A stretch of DNA of 11,536 nt from CAZIWJ01 sp964542855 (GTDB lineage Bacteria > Bacteroidota > Bacteroidia > Cytophagales > Cyclobacteriaceae). Both the position numbers and the translations under genes were made by a program. Location of the stretch: positions 1-11,536 of the forward strand of contig CAZIWJ010000113.1 of the NCBI GenBank assembly GCA_964542855.1, read 5' to 3'. Position 1 is the first letter of the stretch. Every line of letters starts with the position of its first letter. The notes under the pieces are model-generated. The model was not told where the DNA came from, searched no databases, and saw only the letters and a program-made list of their open reading frames with translations. Below, in pieces: positions 1 to 6,232 of the stretch.

Positions 1-941
1 GAAAAAAGGAAGGAAGCTGGGCGTTTGCCAATAATGCCGGTACGTTGGTAAAGAAAGGGGAATATGAAAACGGACAGAAAAACGGCGACTGGTTCTTTTA
101 TAATGATTACGGGCTGAAAATCGCTGAAGGGCAGTACTATAAAGATACCCCCGTCGGCAAATGGGTTACTTACTTCCCGGATGGAAATATTAAGTCTGTT
201 TTTCATTATGATAATCTCGGGTTTCGCGACAGTACTTACGTCGAGTATTTTGAGAACCGGAAAATAAGCGCCAAAGGGCAGTATGCGCAAGACAAAAAAA
301 ACGGGCTATGGATCAGTTATTACGATAATGGCAATGTATACGCTGCCGGCGAATACCTGAATGGGTTAAAAAATAAAACCTGGAAATATTATTCCCGGAA
401 AGGCGTATTAGTACAGGAAGGTCGTTACCGGCTGGGCCAGGAAGACGGGCAGTGGTTTACTTACTATGAAAACAAAGGCGAACTAAAAACCATTGGTTCG
501 TACATTCTCGGAAGTAAAGAAGGGTTGTGGGGAAGTTTCTACTATAACGGTCAGCTTACCCAGGAAGAAACCTGGGAGAATGACCGTTTAAAATCCATAG
601 GCCCGTACTTTACCATCAGGGGCGATACCCTGAATAGAGGAACATTTGAGAACGGTAACGGGGTAAAACTTTCTTATCACCTTAATAATGAACTGGCTAC
701 CCGCGAGGTATACGAAAATGGGAAAGCCAACGGAGAGTGGATTTACTATTACAACGACGGCGAAATATCGGCCCGGGGAAGTTATAAAGACGGGCTGCGG
801 ACCGGAAACTGGAAGTTTTACTATTCTAATGGCCGGCTGGAATCGCAGGGTGAATACGAAGAAGGAAAAATGGTTGGTAAGTGGAAGTATTATAGTGATA
901 AGGGCGGGCTGCTGGAAACCACTGAATACGAATCTCCTTAA
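1..941 (+). CDS. MORN-like / YwqK-family repeat protein (5' end outside window)
   Basis: The reading frame is open from base 3 to the TAA at 939-941 and already encodes repeat sequence at the window edge, so the gene starts upstream; a TTG at 45 is not a convincing start. The visible 312 residues form about twelve repeats of roughly 22-24 residues with the pattern G-x-Y-x-x-G-x-x-x-G-x-W-x-x-Y-Y-x-x-G, for example GEYENGQKNGDWFFYNDYG. Two or three repeats, around bases 180-240 and 570-680, are degenerate. This is the MORN-like repeat of the COG2849/YwqK group, often annotated as a toxin-antitoxin system antitoxin, but no toxin gene lies nearby and that name says little here. In Bacteroidota such arrays are commonly parts of exported or surface proteins; the N-terminus that would settle location is missing. 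The family call is firm and the function is unknown. The next gene starts 41 bases downstream on the same strand. Confidence 0.88.
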   Translation, partial: KKEGSWAFANNAGTLVKKGEYENGQKNGDWFFYNDYGLKIAEGQYYKDTPVGKWVTYFPDGNIKSVFHYDNLGFRDSTYVEYFENRKISAKGQYAQDKKNGLWISYYDNGNVYAAGEYLNGLKNKTWKYYSRKGVLVQEGRYRLGQEDGQWFTYYENKGELKTIGSYILGSKEGLWGSFYYNGQLTQEETWENDRLKSIGPYFTIRGDTLNRGTFENGNGVKLSYHLNNELATREVYENGKANGEWIYYYNDGEISARGSYKDGLRTGNWKFYYSNGRLESQGEYEEGKMVGKWKYYSDKGGLLETTEYESP

Positions 942-982
942 ACAACACGACTGAAATTCGGTTAATTGATAAAAAACCAATC

Positions 983-1153
983 ATGTTCGGATTATTCAAG
1001 AAGAAATCACCAGAGGATAAGCTGAGAGAGAAATACCAGCAATTGATGTCTGAAGCGCACAAGCTTTCACAAACCGACCGCAAAGCCGGCGACGATAAAA
1101 TGGCCGAAGCCGAAAAGGTAATGCAGGAACTGGAAGCCATGAAAAACAAATAG
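983..1153 (+). CDS. Lacal_2735-type (DUF6435-like) small protein
   Basis: A 56-residue protein starting MFGLFKKKSPEDKL and ending AMKNK, with ATG at 983 and TAG at 1151-1153. The N-terminal MFGLFKK-K-S-x-x-x-K-L followed by K-Y-x-x-L-x-x-E-A-x-x-L-S-x-x-x-R-K-A is the pattern I recognise from the short Lacal_2735/DUF6435 family of Bacteroidota; the size is also typical. The rest is a charged helix rich in Glu, Lys and Met, with no signal peptide or membrane segment, so it is probably a small cytosolic helical protein. Its function is not known. It follows the MORN-like gene by 41 bases and precedes a strong terminator, so the two probably share a 3' end. The family assignment is from memory of its sequence pattern. 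Confidence 0.8.
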   Translation: MFGLFKKKSPEDKLREKYQQLMSEAHKLSQTDRKAGDDKMAEAEKVMQELEAMKNK

Positions 1154-1184
1154 TTCCTGGATTACTTTTTTCAGTTACTCATAG

Positions 1185-1215
1185 AAACCCGCTGTTCAGG
1201 CGGGTTTTTTGTTTT
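1185..1215 (+). terminator. Intrinsic terminator after the Lacal_2735-type gene
   Basis: AAACCCGC at 1185-1192 pairs perfectly with GCGGGTTT at 1200-1207 around a 7-base loop, and is followed by a T-rich tail (TTTTTTGTTTT at 1205-1215). It lies 32 bases after the stop codon at 1153, in the right orientation to end the plus-strand unit. Confidence 0.85.
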
Positions 1216-1265
1216 AAAATCTATTGGTAAATGCCTGATGTTCAGGGATATTGGTTTTGCTGAAT

Positions 1266-1281
1266 GTCGTTTTAAAACGAC
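1266..1281. repeat. Perfect 16-bp palindrome
   Basis: GTCGTTTTAAAACGAC is an exact palindrome in the gap between the terminator of the plus-strand unit and the 3' end of the minus-strand beta-barrel gene. It has no loop, so it looks more like a dimeric protein site than an RNA hairpin. No promoter is visible beside it and no role can be assigned. Confidence 0.4.
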
Positions 1282-1396
1282 GCTGATGATAAGATTGGGG
1301 AAAAGCAGGCGAAATAATAATTGAAACCTTCCCTTTTTACCCACTGGCTATCATCTGTTGCCGGGTTATTAAGTATTGCGAGCAATTAAGTCAACG

Positions 1397-1417
1397 AAAA
1401 AATCAACACGCTGATTT
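1397..1417 (-). terminator. Possible terminator of the 1420-1935 beta-barrel gene
   Basis: Read on the minus strand, AAATCA and TGATTT (1412-1417 and 1400-1405) form a 6-bp stem with a 6-base loop, and the T-run from the complement of 1397-1402 follows. It starts three bases after the stop codon of the minus-strand gene. The stem is short and AT-rich, so this is a moderate call. Confidence 0.4.
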
Positions 1418-1419
1418 GA

Positions 1420-1935
1420 TCAATTTAAATAAATACTAAACCCAATATTTAAGGAATACTGGAAATTGTTTTGAACGGGTAAAAAGAATACCGTAGGCTC
1501 AATAGCAAACGTCCGGTTGATGAACCAGGCATACCCTGCCTGTAGCTGAAAAGAGCCATTTACCTCATCGCTTCTATTGTCTGAACTAATTCCATACCCC
1601 AATTCCAGAAATAAGAAATTAGGAAGATAATAACGAACCCCGGGGCCAATTGTAATAGAGGAAAAATTTTCGTTTAAATCATCATTGAAGTTGATGTAAT
1701 TGTAAGATAACAACATACCAACCACAAAGCGATCGGCAACAAAATATCCTCCACGAGGATTTAGGGATATTGCAAATGACAAGGGATCATCCGGGCCAGT
1801 TATTGATCCACCGGCTGACTGAGAAATAAAAATTCGCCCTTTAGATAAATAACTGGCTTTATCTACCGATTCCTCCTCTTGGGCAAAAATTGTTTGGGAA
1901 GCCAAAATTAAAGTAAACAATAAAAATAGTCTCAT
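1420..1935 (-). CDS. Small outer-membrane beta-barrel protein
   Basis: A 171-residue protein if started at the ATG at 1935; an in-frame TTG at 1944 would add three residues, but the ATG puts a standard signal peptide at the very N-terminus (MRLFLLFTLILASQTIFA, probable cleavage before Q19). The mature part has alternating hydrophobic and aromatic strands separated by turns, including a GYFVADRF-type strand and a GPGVRYYL strand, with a strand-like C-terminus IGFSIYLN. This fits the small 8-stranded outer-membrane barrels of Bacteroidota (the PF13505/PF13568 type). Ligand and function cannot be read from sequence. The gene stands alone on the minus strand. Upstream, AACCTTTG (complement of 1951-1958) differs at one base from the -7 consensus and would give a very short leader. 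There is no clear Shine-Dalgarno sequence. Confidence 0.82.
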   Translation of the reverse strand: MRLFLLFTLILASQTIFAQEEESVDKASYLSKGRIFISQSAGGSITGPDDPLSFAISLNPRGGYFVADRFVVGMLLSYNYINFNDDLNENFSSITIGPGVRYYLPNFLFLELGYGISSDNRSDEVNGSFQLQAGYAWFINRTFAIEPTVFFLPVQNNFQYSLNIGFSIYLN

Positions 1936-2863
1936 GTGAATCAATATTTACAAAGGTTAATAAGTACGAATCAATATAATTAAATGAAGGCAAAAACTTA
2001 TATTTGTTTGAGTAATTATTAAATAACTGATTGAATAATACTACGCTAATCATAGGTAGCAGTGTCCTGTTGCAAACCTTAGAGGGGCATTAAAGCAACA
2101 CGAGAAAACTATCCTGAACCGACTACGGGAAGTTGGTTAATAGCGCCTAAAATTAAAGAGCCACATCTACATCCCGGGATTTAATTTTTGGTGCCCAAAC
2201 CACCGTGTTTTACACGACAAGCCTTTTTAGCTCGTCAGGGCGAAACTTTGCTTTGCAAAGTTGTGGCCACCCATGGCCAAACCGGGCCTTCAAAATTACT
2301 ACGTTTCTATTGTTCAGGAAATAATTATATTCTAGCGGACTCAGCTGGAAAATTATAAGATAAATCACGAAAAATATTGTACCCAAGTATATCCCAATTA
2401 AATCGTTCTGATAAAAAGCGTTTACGTTCAAATGAAACGTCATGTGTTTTTGATAAAAAACGTTTTATCCAAAAAAAATGTGATAATTAAACTTGTAGAA
2501 ATGATTTAAGAGTAGTACAAGATGAAACTGGAGTAATGGAAAACCCCGGAGAAGTAAGTAACAGTGTTTCCGAACCGGGTACGAGTAGGGGAGAGGTAAT
2601 AAAAGATGAAAGCGAAAAATTAAAACATGAAATGGAAGTTTATCCGTTTCAACGAGGATTGGTAAAAGATTAACCCGAAGGCATAAAAAATGAGTTTGCC
2701 CTCCTAAAATAAGGGTTAACCACAATAACCAAAACTGCAAGCATACCTGGCAGGGGGCTGCTGTTTTTAGTCAATAAGCACGTTAAGCAAACAAATTAGC
2801 AAGACCACGCCAGGCCTTTTACGAAATGGTTGCTGAGTGAACAATCACCGACCCCTTTTCCGG
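1936..2863. other. 928-bp intergenic stretch without a convincing gene
   Basis: It lies between the start of one minus-strand gene and the end of another. No ORF here looks real: two minus-strand frames at 2210-2443 and 2465-2740 have no family pattern. It contains a TAnnTTTG match on the plus strand (TATATTTG, 1999-2006), the stem-loop cluster at 2068-2280, a purine-rich stretch at about 2515-2670 holding a 45-codon plus-strand ORF (2536-2673, ATG to TAA), and a weak hairpin with T-run at 2749-2768. It may contain decayed coding sequence or an RNA gene; neither is proven. Confidence 0.6.
2068..2280. repeat. Cluster of consecutive inverted repeats (candidate structured RNA or repeat element)
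   Basis: At least five stem-loops follow one another: TGTTGC/GCAACA at 2068-2073 and 2095-2100; AACCGACT/AGTTGGTT at 2117-2124 and 2131-2138 (8 bp with one G-T pair, 6-base loop); AAAATTAAA/TTTAATTTT at 2149-2157 and 2180-2188, enclosing the ATCCCGGGAT palindrome at 2171-2180, whose last base it shares; CGTGT/ACACG at 2204-2216; AACTTTGC/GCAAAGTT at 2244-2262 (8 bp, 3-base loop); and TGGCCA twice at 2265-2280. No protein explains this density. A TATATTTG box at 1999-2006 points into it. Strand is undetermined because the stems work on both strands. Confidence 0.35.
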
Positions 2864-4195
2864 CTATACATCTTCCAGGGTGTTGGGTAGTTCGGCAATA
2901 CTCCGGCAGCCGGTTAGCCCCATGGTCAGGTCTATTTCTGCTTTATAATAACGAATCAACTGGCGTACGCCCGTTTCCCCTTTCAACGCCAGGGCCAGTG
3001 CGTACGGGCGGCCCACACAAACCGCATCCGCTCCAACGGCAAGGGCTTTCACCACATCGGCCCCGTTGCGGATGCCACTATCGAACAACAACGGAACACG
3101 GCTACCCAGTACCTTTTTAATTCGGTTCAGGGCATGCAGGCTGCCAATGGCCCCATCAACCTGGCGGCCGCCATGATTCGATACAACGATGCCATCCACG
3201 CCGTAGTCCAGTGCCTGCCGGGCATCCTGCACCGATTGAACGCCTTTAATGAGAATGGGAAGCGAGGTACAGTCGCGTAAGAACGCCAGGTCGTCCCAGT
3301 TCAGGGCCGGGTTGGAATAGATGCGGGCAAATAAACGCACCGCTGCCAGCGCTTCGCCACTTTTTAATCCTTCGAGGAACGGTGCCGGGTAGTGCTGAGC
3401 CATTCGCCCCAGGTTCATGACGGCGTTTAGGTTCACTTTAGTTTGTTCGCCTGGGGCGGTAAGCGACTTATCTTTGATTAACTCCTTAAATACTGGATCG
3501 CTGGTATACTGGGCAATTCCTTTGCCCTGCATAAAAGGCAGGTAGCCCTGATCGAGATCGCGATTGCGCCACCCGAGCAGGGTGGTATCGAGGGTAACCA
3601 CGATGGCCTGGCAACCTGCTTTTTCGGCCCGCTGAACCAGGCTCTTCACCAGGTCGCGCGATTTACTCCAGTACAGCTGGAACCACCTCGGGGCATTGCC
3701 CATCTGCCCGGCACAGGTTTCCATGGAAAACGACGCCTGATTAGAAAAAATCATGGGCACTCCTTCCGAAGCGGCGGCGCGGGCCACCGCCAGGTCAGCC
3801 TCCGGGTGGGCCAGCGACAACGCCCCGATCGGGGCCAGCAGCAAAGGAGATGGCAACCTTTTACCAAATAGCTTAATCTGCTGGTTGCGCTCGGCCACAT
3901 TTTTCAACATGCCGGGAACCAGTTGAATATCTTCAAACGCGCGGGTATTGGCGGTCATGGTACGTTCCTGTCCGGCCCCGCCGCACAGATAATTGTAAGC
4001 AGTTTGTGGCAGCTTACTCCTGGCCAGCTCGTCCATTTCCTGGTAAGTGGTGGGTAAAACCGGCTTTTTCCCCTGCAAGCCGTTGGTGTAGATCTCCCGC
4101 TGCAGATTGGGGCCGTAAGCGGGTAGTTCCTGTACCGGCCTGCCGGTTACAGTTGTATCCTGCCCGGTTGTGGCAGAGGGTGTGTGCTGGCTCAT
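2864..4195 (-). CDS. FMN-dependent 2-hydroxy-acid oxidase, lactate 2-monooxygenase type
   Basis: A 443-residue TIM-barrel flavoenzyme of the FMN-dependent alpha-hydroxy-acid dehydrogenase family. Family residues are all present: Y69 in NYLCGGAGQE, Y175 in WFQLYWS, R210 in LLGWRNRD, K317 in ILIKG, the catalytic pair H341 and R344 in SNHGGRQVDG, and the FMN-phosphate segments FDSGIRNG (371-378) and VGRPY (394-398). The loop after strand 4, with YLPF, GKGIAQY and SDPVF at 218-236, is characteristic of lactate 2-monooxygenases, which convert L-lactate and O2 to acetate, CO2 and water. G124 in LAPIG aligns with the Gly of mycobacterial lactate monooxygenase rather than the Ala of Aerococcus lactate oxidase, which agrees with this subtype. 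The N-terminal 40 residues are polar, without a signal peptide, so it should be cytosolic. It starts 32 bases after the beta-barrel gene on the same strand, probably in one transcript. The exact substrate is inferred; another 2-hydroxy acid is possible. Confidence 0.88.
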   Translation of the reverse strand: MSQHTPSATTGQDTTVTGRPVQELPAYGPNLQREIYTNGLQGKKPVLPTTYQEMDELARSKLPQTAYNYLCGGAGQERTMTANTRAFEDIQLVPGMLKNVAERNQQIKLFGKRLPSPLLLAPIGALSLAHPEADLAVARAAASEGVPMIFSNQASFSMETCAGQMGNAPRWFQLYWSKSRDLVKSLVQRAEKAGCQAIVVTLDTTLLGWRNRDLDQGYLPFMQGKGIAQYTSDPVFKELIKDKSLTAPGEQTKVNLNAVMNLGRMAQHYPAPFLEGLKSGEALAAVRLFARIYSNPALNWDDLAFLRDCTSLPILIKGVQSVQDARQALDYGVDGIVVSNHGGRQVDGAIGSLHALNRIKKVLGSRVPLLFDSGIRNGADVVKALAVGADAVCVGRPYALALALKGETGVRQLIRYYKAEIDLTMGLTGCRSIAELPNTLEDV

Positions 4196-4227
4196 AGCGT
4201 GCTGATTTGGTGTACATTAAATATACA

Positions 4228-4911
4228 CTAAAACAGCGAAACTCCCAGGCTCAAACTGTAGGTAATAATATCTTCGCTTCCCGGTCCGCGACCGCTGGTA
4301 AACAGGGGGTTCAGGGTTTGGTGGAACGACAGGTGGATCTGTTCAAAACCCGCACGGGCAGTTAATCCGTAACGAAATCCGTTGATGTTCAGGTCGCGAC
4401 GGGTTTTATCCACTACTTCGTCGCCGTTATTTTCGTATCGCAGCTTGGTTTGGGTATGGATATTGAACCCCACTTTACCCCCGACGGCAAACATCAGCCC
4501 GGCATCTTTACGGGAATAAAAACGCAATTCAACCGGTACATCAAAGTAATAAATGTTCAGTTGCGACTTGTCCAGGTTTGCAAACTCTTCAGGGTCCAGG
4601 TTCACAATTTGCGTGGAATCGGGCGAAAAGGTTTTGTTGAGAGTTACTTCGTTGGCAAAGCTGTACTTCTCGAAGGTAATGCCCGGCCCGGCGTGCAAAC
4701 TGAATTTTGAATCGTTGATGGGTAAATTATACAGGTAGTGGATACCGGCAGTTCGGGAAGGAAAAAACTCCAGGTCCATATCTTCTGGTTGGCCGTTCAT
4801 TAAGTTGAATCCTAAATTTACAATTAACCCCCCCTTTACGTCGGGTTGCTGGGCCTGAATGGTACCAGCACTTAGCAGGCAAAATAGCAGGGTGGCGTAT
4901 ATTCTGAGCAT
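4228..4911 (-). CDS. Outer-membrane beta-barrel protein (PF13568-like)
   Basis: A 227-residue protein with a clear signal peptide (MLRIYATLLFCLLSAGTIQA, probable cleavage after A20). The mature chain begins with the DVKGGLIVNLGFN type of strand common in Bacteroidota porin-family proteins, carries further amphipathic strands (GIHYLYNL, KFSLHAGPGITFEKY, IYYFDVPVELRFYS, LMFAVGGKVGFNI, FRYGLTARAGFEQIHLSF) and ends in a strand with terminal Phe (SLGVSLF), the usual C-terminal signal of outer-membrane barrels. The pattern and the YYFDVPVELRFY segment fit the OMP_b-brl_2 group. Function is unknown; these proteins are usually annotated only by fold. It is the first gene of a probable pair with the lactate-monooxygenase-type gene. 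Its promoter is probably the TATCTTTG box at 5016-5023, giving a leader of about 100 bases that contains the 4970-4987 inverted repeat. Confidence 0.85.
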   Translation of the reverse strand: MLRIYATLLFCLLSAGTIQAQQPDVKGGLIVNLGFNLMNGQPEDMDLEFFPSRTAGIHYLYNLPINDSKFSLHAGPGITFEKYSFANEVTLNKTFSPDSTQIVNLDPEEFANLDKSQLNIYYFDVPVELRFYSRKDAGLMFAVGGKVGFNIHTQTKLRYENNGDEVVDKTRRDLNINGFRYGLTARAGFEQIHLSFHQTLNPLFTSGRGPGSEDIITYSLSLGVSLF

Positions 4912-4969
4912 ACTGAATTATATTTATAATCTTGGTTTATTCTTATCTTTCCGTGATTAATTAAGTAGG

Positions 4970-4987
4970 TTATCGTTAAAACGATAA
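4970..4987. promoter_or_regulatory. 18-bp inverted repeat in a divergent control region
   Basis: TTATCGTTAAAACGATAA has 8-bp perfect arms around a 2-base centre. It lies 59 bases before the start codon of the minus-strand beta-barrel gene and 25-45 bases downstream of that gene's probable -7 box, and 108 bases before the plus-strand acyltransferase start. The near-absence of a loop suggests a dimeric regulator site rather than an RNA hairpin. No regulator is encoded nearby. Confidence 0.45.
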
Positions 4988-5015
4988 AAACAGGTTATTC
5001 ACTTATTTAATCGTG

Positions 5016-5023
5016 CAAAGATA
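5016..5023 (-). promoter_or_regulatory. TAnnTTTG promoter box for the 4911-2864 unit
   Basis: The minus strand reads TATCTTTG followed by CAC, matching the Bacteroidota -7 consensus TAnnTTTG. Transcription would start near 5009, about 98 bases before the beta-barrel start codon. No TTTG is seen at the usual -33 distance; that position is occupied by the tandem repeat at 5031-5048. Confidence 0.6.
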
Positions 5024-5030
5024 GTGGTTT

Positions 5031-5048
5031 AGTATAGAGAGTATAGAG
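5031..5048. repeat. 9-bp tandem direct repeat upstream of the minus-strand promoter
   Basis: AGTATAGAG occurs twice back to back (5031-5039 and 5040-5048). Relative to the minus-strand TATCTTTG box it spans about the -22 to -40 region, where a -33 element or an activator site would lie. Confidence 0.5.
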
Positions 5049-5082
5049 ATGGAATCACCGTTTTTTAATTCTTTTCGTTTTT

Positions 5083-5090
5083 TACCTTTG
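5083..5090 (+). promoter_or_regulatory. TAnnTTTG promoter box for plsC-gatC
   Basis: TACCTTTG matches the Bacteroidota -7 consensus and ends four bases before the ATG at 5095. Transcription from it would begin at or very near the A of the start codon, giving a leaderless or nearly leaderless message. The upstream sequence at 5061-5082 is T-rich but has no clear TTTG box. Confidence 0.45.
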
Positions 5091-5094
5091 TTCC

Positions 5095-5853
5095 ATGTTT
5101 TTAAAACGATGTTACACATTGTATTGCGGTTTTTGGTTCTTCATCATATTCCTGCTGTTGTTTCCTTTTTTTGTTCTGTTTATTCAGCGGAAAGAATGGC
5201 ATGCTTACGCGCTGGTGCTAAACCGCGTCTGGGCCAAAATATTATTTTTCCTTGCATTTAAGCAAATTGATATTGAATGGCGCTTCACTCCCGAGAAAAA
5301 CAAAACGTATGTATTTACGCCGAACCACACGTCGTTCCTCGATATTGCTACCATGGGTATTTTGCACTTGCCCATTGTATTCGTAGGAAAATCTTCCATT
5401 GCAAAGGTGCCCGTATTTGGGTACATGTATACCCAATTGCACGTAACGGTAAACCGCAACAATTACAAAAGCCGGTACGAGGTAATTCAGAAAGGAAGTG
5501 AGAAATTAAGGCAGGGGTTGCACCTGGCTGTATTTCCTGAAGGAGGAATCCGGAGCCCGAACCCACCCCGGATGGCTTCGTTCAAAGACGGGGCTTTTCG
5601 CATCGCTATTCAAGAAAATGCACCTATTGTACCGGTAACCTTACCGAATAACTGGAAAGTTTTCCCCGATGATGGTAATTTTGTGGTTCACTGGGGAAAC
5701 CCGAAAGTGATTTTGCACCCGCCCATTGAAACGGAACACCTGGGTACGGAAGATATAAAATGGCTAAAAGAGCAGGTTTTTACTATTCTAAACAACGAGT
5801 TGAATCATTACAATCCACAATCGGTTTCCAACAATAAGGAAATAAATACTTAA
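5095..5853 (+). CDS. plsC: 1-acyl-sn-glycerol-3-phosphate acyltransferase (PlsC type)
   Basis: A 252-residue membrane-associated acyltransferase that transfers an acyl chain to lysophosphatidic acid to give phosphatidic acid, the second acylation step of phospholipid synthesis. Motif I is NHTSFLD at 77-83 (catalytic H78 and D83); the substrate-binding region is VGKSSIAKVPVFGYM at 97-111; motif III is FPEGGIRS at 147-154; motif IV is IVPVTL at 178-183. A hydrophobic N-terminal helix at about residues 9-30 anchors the protein to the inner membrane. Length is normal for the family. The ATG at 5095 keeps this helix intact; no other in-frame Met occurs before residue 88. It is followed after three bases by gatC, so the two are almost surely cotranscribed. 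Related acyltransferases, for example acting on ornithine lipids, share these motifs, so the substrate is inferred. Confidence 0.87.
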   Translation: MFLKRCYTLYCGFWFFIIFLLLFPFFVLFIQRKEWHAYALVLNRVWAKILFFLAFKQIDIEWRFTPEKNKTYVFTPNHTSFLDIATMGILHLPIVFVGKSSIAKVPVFGYMYTQLHVTVNRNNYKSRYEVIQKGSEKLRQGLHLAVFPEGGIRSPNPPRMASFKDGAFRIAIQENAPIVPVTLPNNWKVFPDDGNFVVHWGNPKVILHPPIETEHLGTEDIKWLKEQVFTILNNELNHYNPQSVSNNKEINT

Positions 5854-5856
5854 AAT

Positions 5857-6144
5857 ATGCTGGTAGACAGAAATACTTTACAGAAAATTGCTCACCTGGC
5901 CCGGCTGTCGTTCAACGAGCAGTCGGAAAAGGAAATGATCGGGAGCATGACCGAAATTCTTACCTGGGTAGAGAAATTAAACGAACTGGATACGGAGAAC
6001 CTGGAACCACTGAAAAACATGTCGCTGGAAGTAAACGCGCTGCGGGAAGACGTGGTTATTGCGCCACTGGATCACGAGCGGGGACTAAAAAACGCGCCCA
6101 AACACGATACTGACTACTTCCGTGTACCCAAAGTTATTGAGTAA
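5857..6144 (+). CDS. gatC: Asp/Glu-tRNA amidotransferase subunit GatC
   Basis: A 95-residue protein with the GatC pattern: N-terminal V-x-x-x-x-L-x-K-I-A-x-L-A-R-L (residues 3-17), a central helix with M-x-x-I-L-x-W-V-x-x-L-N-E-L-D-T (31-46), L-E-P-L at 49-52, then L-R-E-D at 62-65, and the C-terminal A-P-x-H-D-x-x-Y-F-x-V-P-K-V-I (80-94). GatC stabilises the GatA-GatB complex that amidates Glu-tRNA(Gln) and Asp-tRNA(Asn) in the cytosol. Size is normal. gatA and gatB are not in the window, so the subunits are encoded apart, as is common. It lies three bases after plsC and probably depends on the plsC promoter. A 4-bp stem (TTAC/GTAA) before a run of Ts about 30 bases after its stop is too weak to be called a terminator. 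Confidence 0.95.
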   Translation: MLVDRNTLQKIAHLARLSFNEQSEKEMIGSMTEILTWVEKLNELDTENLEPLKNMSLEVNALREDVVIAPLDHERGLKNAPKHDTDYFRVPKVIE

Positions 6145-6213
6145 AGTATTGGTATTCTTTTACTTGTGTAACTTTTTTTAGTGTAGGCCACGCTAACATG
6201 CATTATCTTCTCG

Positions 6214-6221
6214 TAGCTTTG
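6214..6221 (+). promoter_or_regulatory. TAnnTTTG promoter box for the 944-aa membrane/TPR gene
   Basis: TAGCTTTG followed by CCA matches the Bacteroidota -7 consensus. It ends 11 bases before the ATG at 6233, so the leader would be only about 5-6 bases. No matching -33 TTTG is seen. The separate box suggests this gene is transcribed independently of plsC-gatC. Confidence 0.45.
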
Positions 6222-6232
6222 CCATCGCAGCT

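Noticed and set aside
1..941. Toxin-antitoxin locus suggested by the YwqK-type repeat
   Set aside because: No toxin gene is adjacent, and this repeat family is widely misnamed; the small downstream gene is a Lacal_2735-type protein.
2210..2443. Minus-strand 77-codon ORF with one hydrophobic segment
   Set aside because: No family pattern, it runs through the stem-loop cluster, and its hydrophobic part comes from AT-rich sequence; a chance frame is more likely.
2490..2673. Possible decayed RHS-repeat fragment (a VYPF motif in the plus-strand frame)
   Set aside because: The match is a few residues only, lacks the following Gly of the usual YPFG, and no neighbouring RHS motifs are visible.
2465..2740. 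Minus-strand 91-codon ORF rich in Leu and Phe
   Set aside because: It is antisense to a purine-rich stretch, which forces Leu/Phe/Pro codons; no signal peptide pattern or homology cue was seen.
6150..6180. Terminator after gatC (TTAC/GTAA stem before a T-run)
   Set aside because: Only four base pairs with an AT-rich stem; too weak to call.
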